Source of the DNA: Thalassomonas viridans | Lineage (GTDB): Bacteria > Pseudomonadota > Gammaproteobacteria > Enterobacterales > Alteromonadaceae | Direction of reading: 5' to 3' | Assembly (NCBI RefSeq): GCF_000948985.2 | Contig: NZ_CP059733.1 | Coordinates: forward strand, 6,014,001-6,078,000 | Length of the DNA stretch: 64,000 nt | Shown here: piece after piece, positions 59,200 through 64,000 of the stretch | How the letters are laid out: every line of letters begins with the position of its first letter | Numbering within the stretch: position 1 is the first letter of the stretch | Notes under the pieces: model-generated | Databases searched by the model: none | Told to the model about the DNA's origin: nothing | Seen by the model: the letters and a program-made list of their open reading frames with translations, nothing else | Made by a program: the position numbers and the translations under genes

Positions 59200-62103
59200 A
59201 TGCCATTTCACCCCGGTCAACGTTGGATAAGTGACAGTGAATCCGATCAGGGATTAGGTACAGTTACCCAGGTTGAACAAAGATTTGTCACCATTATCTT
59301 TACCGCCACCGGTGATGTCCGTAAATACGCCAGCGACAACGCCCCCCTGACCCGGGTGATCTTTAATGTCGGCGACAGCATTCCCAGCCACGAAGGCTGG
59401 AAACTGACGGTAGAATCCATAGAGGAAAGCAATCATCTTTTCATTTACCATGGCGTGCGCCAGGACACGGGGGAAGCGGCTTCCCTGAAAGAAATGATGA
59501 TTGACCACTTTATCAAGTTTAACAAGCCCCATGACAGGCTGTTAAACAGCCAGGTGGACCGCCTCGACTGGTTCCGGTTACGCAAAGACTGTTTGCAGCA
59601 CCAATTCCAGCAACAGCAATCCCCCCTGATGGGCCTGAGCGGCGGCCGGGTCAGCCTGATCCCCCACCAGCTGCATATTGCCGATGAAGTCGGCAGCCGC
59701 TTTGCCCCCCGGGTATTGCTGGCAGATGAAGTCGGCCTGGGGAAAACCATAGAAGCCGGTTTGATCATACACCAGCAGCTGGTCAGCGGCCGGGCGCAGC
59801 GTATCCTGATCATCGTGCCCGAGTCCCTGGTGCACCAGTGGCTGGTGGAAATGCTGCGCCGCTTTAACCTCAAATTCAGCATTTTTGACCATGAGCGTTG
59901 CGTGGAAAGCGGCGAAGAAAATCCCTTCAGCTCGGAGCAGCTGGTGCTGGTGAACCTGGGTTTTATTACCGACAACCCACAATGGTATGAAGCCCTGATC
60001 GCCGAGGAGTGGGACCTGATGGTGGTGGATGAAGCCCACCACCTTAACTGGCAGCAGGACAATGCCAGCATAGAATACCAGTGCATAGAACAGCTGGCGC
60101 AAACCATCCCCGGCGTACTCCTGCTCACCGCCACCCCGGATCAGCTGGGCCATGAAAGCCATTTTGCCCGCTTAAGGCTGCTCGACCCCGATCGCTTTTT
60201 TGACTACCAGAAATTCATCGATGAAGAAAGTCACTACACCGAAGTGGCGGAAGCCGCCAATGTCATTCTTTCCGGCGAAGCCCTGTCGAAGGGGCATCAG
60301 GAAACATTAACCGCCTTATTCAAAGAAACCGATATCAGCGCACAACTGGCGGTGCTGGCGGACGGCGGCCACGAAAAGCAGCAGCAGGTCCGGGACGAAC
60401 TGCTTGGCCAGTTGCTGGACCGCCACGGCACCGGCCGCATCCTGTTCCGCAACAGCCGCAACACCATCAAGGGCTTCCCCGAGCGCCGGCTGATCCCGGC
60501 GCCTTTGGCCATGCCGGAACAATACCAGGCCCTGCTGAACGACTTTATGCTCAGCGACTGTGCCGAGAACCTGATGCAGTTATCCCAGGCCAAGTATATC
60601 TTCACCCCTGAGCTGTTATATACCCTGGACAACCCTGCCGGCAACTGGGTGGACTTTGATCCCAGGGTGGAGTACCTGATCAACCTGCTGCAGTCGTTAA
60701 ACAAAGAAAAAGTCCTGGTGATTTGTGCCTCGGCGCAAACCGCCATCGACCTCGAAGCGGCCCTGAGGGTGAAGCAGGGGAGCCGCGCCGCCGTCTTCCA
60801 TGAAGGCCTGAGCATTTTCGAACGGGACCGCGCCGCCGCCTATTTCGCCCAGGACGAAGACAGCGCCCAGCTGTTATTATGCTCGGAAATCGGCAGTGAA
60901 GGACGCAACTTCCAGTTTGCCCACCATATGGTACTGTTTGACCTGCCGTCCAACCCGGACCTGCTGGAGCAGCGCATCGGCCGCCTGGACCGTATCGGCC
61001 AGACGCAAACGATAAAACTGCACACCCCGTATTTCGAAGACTCGGCGCAAAGCCTGCTGTTCCAGTGGTACCACCAGGCGCTGAATGCGTTCGAGCATAC
61101 CTGTATCACAGGCCGGGTGGTGTTCGAGCGTTACGGCAACGAATTATTGCAGCTGGCCCTGTCGGGGCAATGGCAGTCGGACGCGGCAGCGGCCATTATC
61201 GACAGCAGCCACCAGCAGCATTTAAACATCAAGGCGGAGCTGGAATCCGGCCGGGATAAGCTGCTGGAAATCAACTCTTCCGGTCAGGGCAAGGCCCAGG
61301 AGCTGGTGGAGGACATTGCCCGTCTCGACCGGCAGATCTCCCTGCCGCAGTTTATGTTCCAGGTCTGGGACGTATACGGCGTCCAGCAGGACGACAAATC
61401 CGACAATGCCATCGCCCTGAACCCGACAGAGCATATGCTCAGCGCCAACTTCCCCTGCCTGCCGGAAGACGGCACTACCGTCACCTTTAACCGGGAAACC
61501 GCCCTGGCCCATGAAGACTACCAGCTGCTGACCTGGGATCACCCTATGGTGCGCGGCGTGCTGGACCTGGTGCTGGCGGATGAAACCGGCAATGCCAGCA
61601 TAGGTTTATTGCAAAACCCGGCGCTGCCGGTAGGCACCTTCTTCCTGGAATGCCTGTTCACGGTAGAAGCCACCGCCCCTGCCCAGCTGCAACTGGGCCG
61701 CTACCTGCCCACTACCCCTATCCGGGTGCTGGTGGACAAAAACGGCAATGACCTTGCCGACAAGGTCTCGGAAGAAGTACTGGACAAGCAGCTGTCTCCG
61801 GTGAAAAAACAAATGGCGCTGCAACTGATCAAGGCATTAAAGTCCCAGTTTTCCCCTCTGGTGGAAAAAGCCGAGTCCCATGCCCACACCCGGGTGGCCG
61901 GCATCCAGGAAAAAGCCATGGAAGTGATGCACAAAACACTGGACGAAGAGCTGGAACGCCTCACCGCGCTGGCGGCCATCAACCCGAGCGTACGCCAGGA
62001 AGAGCTGGATTTTATCAAACTACAGCTGGCGGAACTGACCACCTATATCAACAAGGCGCAGCTTAAGTTTGAAGCGGTGCGCATGATAGTGGTAACTCAC
62101 TAA
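59200..62103 (+). CDS. rapA: RNA polymerase-associated ATPase RapA
   Basis: A Swi2/Snf2-type ATPase that helps RNA polymerase recycle. From ATG 59200 (GGAG upstream) the product has 967 residues against 968 in E. coli and begins MPFHPGQRWISDSESDQGLG as expected; a longer frame back to 59128 is not supported. N-terminal Tudor-like domains, then the helicase core: Walker A LLADEVGLGKTIEAGLI, DEAH box LMVVDEAHHL, LLLTATPDQLG, and C-terminal lobe (IGSEGRNFQFAHH; QRIGRLDRIGQTQ). It is followed by rluA at 26 bp, a linkage also seen in E. coli. Confidence 0.97.
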   Translation: MPFHPGQRWISDSESDQGLGTVTQVEQRFVTIIFTATGDVRKYASDNAPLTRVIFNVGDSIPSHEGWKLTVESIEESNHLFIYHGVRQDTGEAASLKEMMIDHFIKFNKPHDRLLNSQVDRLDWFRLRKDCLQHQFQQQQSPLMGLSGGRVSLIPHQLHIADEVGSRFAPRVLLADEVGLGKTIEAGLIIHQQLVSGRAQRILIIVPESLVHQWLVEMLRRFNLKFSIFDHERCVESGEENPFSSEQLVLVNLGFITDNPQWYEALIAEEWDLMVVDEAHHLNWQQDNASIEYQCIEQLAQTIPGVLLLTATPDQLGHESHFARLRLLDPDRFFDYQKFIDEESHYTEVAEAANVILSGEALSKGHQETLTALFKETDISAQLAVLADGGHEKQQQVRDELLGQLLDRHGTGRILFRNSRNTIKGFPERRLIPAPLAMPEQYQALLNDFMLSDCAENLMQLSQAKYIFTPELLYTLDNPAGNWVDFDPRVEYLINLLQSLNKEKVLVICASAQTAIDLEAALRVKQGSRAAVFHEGLSIFERDRAAAYFAQDEDSAQLLLCSEIGSEGRNFQFAHHMVLFDLPSNPDLLEQRIGRLDRIGQTQTIKLHTPYFEDSAQSLLFQWYHQALNAFEHTCITGRVVFERYGNELLQLALSGQWQSDAAAAIIDSSHQQHLNIKAELESGRDKLLEINSSGQGKAQELVEDIARLDRQISLPQFMFQVWDVYGVQQDDKSDNAIALNPTEHMLSANFPCLPEDGTTVTFNRETALAHEDYQLLTWDHPMVRGVLDLVLADETGNASIGLLQNPALPVGTFFLECLFTVEATAPAQLQLGRYLPTTPIRVLVDKNGNDLADKVSEEVLDKQLSPVKKQMALQLIKALKSQFSPLVEKAESHAHTRVAGIQEKAMEVMHKTLDEELERLTALAAINPSVRQEELDFIKLQLAELTTYINKAQLKFEAVRMIVVTH

Positions 62104-62129
62104 CCGGCCTATTTCACCGAGGAACCCAG

Positions 62130-62798
62130 ATGGCAGCAAACCCTGACTTTATCTACCAGCCCCCGATGCAGCCGTATCTTGATGTCGTCTATCAGGATAA
62201 CGATATTGTGGTGTTAAACAAAGCCAGCGGTTTGCTTTCGGTGCCCGGCCGCCTGCCCGAGCACCGGGACTGTTTGCAAACCCGGGTCAATAAAGTACTG
62301 CCGGGAGCAACCATAGTGCACCGCTTGGATATGGCCACCTCGGGGTTGATTTTAATGGCGCTGAACAAAGCGGCCCATGTCGCCATCAGCCGCCAGTTTG
62401 AAAAAAGGCAAACGCAAAAACGCTACCTGGCCCGGGTCTATGGCCGGATCCGGGAAGAGACCGGCGAAGTCGACCTGCCGCTGATTTGCGACTGGCCCAA
62501 CCGGCCGAAACAAAAAGTCGACCATGAGCACGGCAAAAAATCCCTCACCCGTTACCGGACATTAAGCTACGGGGAAAACAGCACCTTAGTCGAGCTTATT
62601 CCGGTCACCGGGCGATCTCACCAGCTGAGGGTGCATATGCTGGCCCTGGGACATCCGATATTGGGGGACAGGTTATATGCCCACGATAAGGCCCTGACCA
62701 TAAGCCCGAGACTCCAGCTGCATGCGCAAATGCTGACCATCAGTCACCCGGTCACCGGGAAAAGCCTGACCTTTACCCGGGAAGCCCCTTTTTCTTAG
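62130..62798 (+). CDS. rluA: 23S rRNA/tRNA pseudouridine synthase RluA
   Basis: A 222-residue pseudouridine synthase. HRLDMATSGLILMALN holds the catalytic Asp; SGLLSVPGRLPEHRD, DLPLICDWPNRPKQKV, and GRSHQLRVHMLALGHPILG are those of E. coli RluA (which modifies U746 of 23S rRNA and U32 of some tRNAs). GAGGAA precedes the ATG. Second gene of the rapA-rluA pair. Confidence 0.95.
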   Translation: MAANPDFIYQPPMQPYLDVVYQDNDIVVLNKASGLLSVPGRLPEHRDCLQTRVNKVLPGATIVHRLDMATSGLILMALNKAAHVAISRQFEKRQTQKRYLARVYGRIREETGEVDLPLICDWPNRPKQKVDHEHGKKSLTRYRTLSYGENSTLVELIPVTGRSHQLRVHMLALGHPILGDRLYAHDKALTISPRLQLHAQMLTISHPVTGKSLTFTREAPFS

Positions 62799-62917
62799 GC
62801 TACCGGAACAAGACGCCGGCAGGCTGGCCTTTTCGCCACTTTCCCCTTTACTTTCCGCTTCGGCTGCCGATATATTTCAGTACCGGCCCGACAGCAATAA
62901 ATATTGATGGAGTTACC

Positions 62918-63862
62918 GTGCTGCGACACTTGCCTTTCAACCTGCACCTTTTTCGCCTGCCCGCGCTCTTGCTGCTGAGCCTGACCGTCACCCAGGCAGC
63001 GGCGCAGCAAAACGAGGAACAGGAGCAGGAAGAGGCCGCAGATAAAGCCCCGGAGAGCTATGAATACGCCGCCCCCTCTTACCGGATCGAGCGCAGCAAG
63101 CTTAAGATTACCGAGCCGGTTTCCTGGGAACAGCTGCAGCGCGACGATTTGTCCCATTACCTGAAACCGGCGACGGTAACGCCGCTGCTTGCCGGGCCGG
63201 AAGACTTTATTACCCTGATCAAAAACGAGCTGACCAGCAACAGTAAAGGGGTCGCTATTTTACTGCCCGACTGGCAGCAGGGGGCAACGACCCCCAACTC
63301 CCTCAATTATCTCAGAAAAACCCTACCGGACCAGGGCTGGACCACCATAGCCGTGCAACCGTATGAAAAGCCGCCCCAATACCCGTCGATCGCCCTCAAG
63401 CCGTCGGAGCAGGAAGAGGAAAACAATACCAGCCTGGAGCAATACCGGCAAAAGCTGACGGCCATGATGACGGCCGTGATGGAAAAAGCCAAGACTTATC
63501 CCGGCATGTTTCTGGTCATAGTCCAGGGTAGCCATGCCGCCCTGCTGACAGACTTATACCAGCAGGAAAAAGTCCCTTTACCCAATGCCCTGGTGGTGCT
63601 GAGCAGCTATATGCTCACCGCCACGGAAAACGAGGCCTACGCCAAAACCCTGGCACAAACCGAGCTGCCGGTGCTGGATCTCAGCTTAAAGCGGGATCAT
63701 CCGCTGGCGGTCACCAATGCCAGGTTACGCCTGGCCTATGCCGACAAGGAAATGAAAGCTTCCTACCGGCAACGGATTTTGAATAATTTCGCCACCGGCG
63801 ACTACCCGGAGCAAAGCCTGCTGCGTGAAATCAACAGCTGGCTGAGGTATGAGGGCTGGTAG
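62918..63862 (+). CDS. DUF3530 family exported alpha/beta-hydrolase-like protein
   Basis: A 314-residue protein starting at GTG 62918 (GGAG upstream). Signal peptide about 1-30, then an acidic EEQEQEEAADK stretch. The core (GVAILLPDWQQGATTP; PDQGWTTIAVQPYEKP; LVIVQGSHAALLTDLYQ; VLDLSLKRDHP) is the DUF3530 pattern: an alpha/beta-hydrolase fold in which the nucleophile elbow reads VQGSHA, so activity is uncertain. The family is typical of Alteromonadales and related gammaproteobacteria. Confidence 0.75.
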   Translation: MLRHLPFNLHLFRLPALLLLSLTVTQAAAQQNEEQEQEEAADKAPESYEYAAPSYRIERSKLKITEPVSWEQLQRDDLSHYLKPATVTPLLAGPEDFITLIKNELTSNSKGVAILLPDWQQGATTPNSLNYLRKTLPDQGWTTIAVQPYEKPPQYPSIALKPSEQEEENNTSLEQYRQKLTAMMTAVMEKAKTYPGMFLVIVQGSHAALLTDLYQQEKVPLPNALVVLSSYMLTATENEAYAKTLAQTELPVLDLSLKRDHPLAVTNARLRLAYADKEMKASYRQRILNNFATGDYPEQSLLREINSWLRYEGW

Positions 63863-63901
63863 CGCCTTCGGCCGGGGAAGGCCCGGACTATTGCCCCTTC
63901 A

Positions 63902-64000
63902 CTAAGCTTGCTTAGTGATCAGATCATAAGCCGCCTGGATATCCTGGGTTTTCTGTTTCGCCACCTCCATCATTTCCGGCGGCAGGCCTTTGGCCACCAG
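63902..64000 (-). CDS. djlA: DnaJ-like membrane co-chaperone DjlA, C-terminal end
   Basis: The minus-strand frame enters from the window edge: [20 protein letters not shown], then [12 protein letters not shown] and stop. That matches the end of the J domain of DjlA (E. coli [20 protein letters not shown] as I recall it). DjlA is a DnaK co-chaperone anchored in the inner membrane; in E. coli it lies near rluA-rapA too, so synteny supports the call. Only 32 residues are in the window. Confidence 0.9.
   Translation of the reverse strand: MVAKGLPPEMMEVAKQKTQDIQAAYDLITKQA

Noticed and set aside
59445..60162. Minus-strand ORFs of 229 and 194 codons inside rapA
   Set aside because: Shadows of rapA, whose helicase motifs are continuous on the plus strand.
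1..64000. tRNA, rRNA, prophage or integrase
   Set aside because: No cloverleaf, rRNA-like stretch, integrase or phage structural gene was recognised while reading; a tRNAscan or Infernal run would be decisive.

Overview
The window looks like chromosomal DNA of a marine gammaproteobacterium of the Alteromonadales, most likely Colwelliaceae (Thalassomonas/Thalassotalea-like). This placement is an inference from protein similarity as I remember it (RapA, RluA, DjlA, RraB, PssA, PlsC, OxyR, CioAB and PrpE all look gammaproteobacterial), from the large number of sensor kinases and chemoreceptors, and from a GlyGly-CTERM protein. No rRNA, tRNA, CRISPR or replication origin was seen.

Layout. (1) 1-9828: an acetate/propionate utilisation and sensing block: the end of an ActP-type symporter, a small membrane protein, a CrbS-type symporter/hybrid kinase, then on the other strand prpE, a CrbR-type LuxR regulator and a TPR-containing sensor kinase. 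(2) 10210-16098: an accessory island with a GHSRG lipase and a two-HKD phospholipase D-like protein in one operon, then a CesT-type secretion chaperone and a large putative effector. The effector's middle domain carries the Cys...His-x-Asp-Gly pattern of NTAN1/CheD/CNF-type amidases. This pair is the most novel item. (3) 16332-22395: a peroxide-defence island: exported KatG, AhpF, a 49-bp tandem repeat array, AhpC and divergent OxyR. (4) 22532-31362: small accessory genes (a frameshifted small ORF, an MNT-HEPN fusion, a lipoprotein), a chemoreceptor gene split by an IS1634-like element with a 6-bp target duplication, ssb with a long Q/G linker, an Imm11-like orphan and a thioesterase.

(5) 31525-40189: a 2OG-Fe(II) oxygenase/amidohydrolase pair, a tandemly duplicated hairpin, an HD-type hydrolase, PssA, a second chemoreceptor, a MipA/OmpV-type porin-like protein and a CDF metal exporter frameshifted near its start. 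(6) 40264-47833: a MerR regulator with a textbook 19-bp-spacer promoter facing the CDF gene, a CadC-like regulator with a beta-propeller, a propeller/GlyGly-CTERM protein, and a GbsR-type regulator followed by cyanide-insensitive bd oxidase genes cioAB behind an FNR-like box. (7) 47892-64000: mainly core genes: a 54-residue membrane protein, rraB, plsC, a predicted outer-membrane protein, a GST, an acyl-CoA dehydrogenase, a transglutaminase-like periplasmic protein, a large hybrid kinase, a PIN-PhoH ATPase, rapA-rluA, a DUF3530 protein and the end of djlA.

How it works together: the left end couples short-chain acid uptake, sensing and activation; katG-ahpF-ahpC-oxyR is a self-contained peroxide regulon; the MerR-CDF pair is a metal-efflux switch whose exporter reading frame is broken; GbsR-cioAB is a respiratory switch. 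Start codons were adjusted for katG, ahpC, prpE, plsC and rapA where the ribosome-binding site or family length argued for it.
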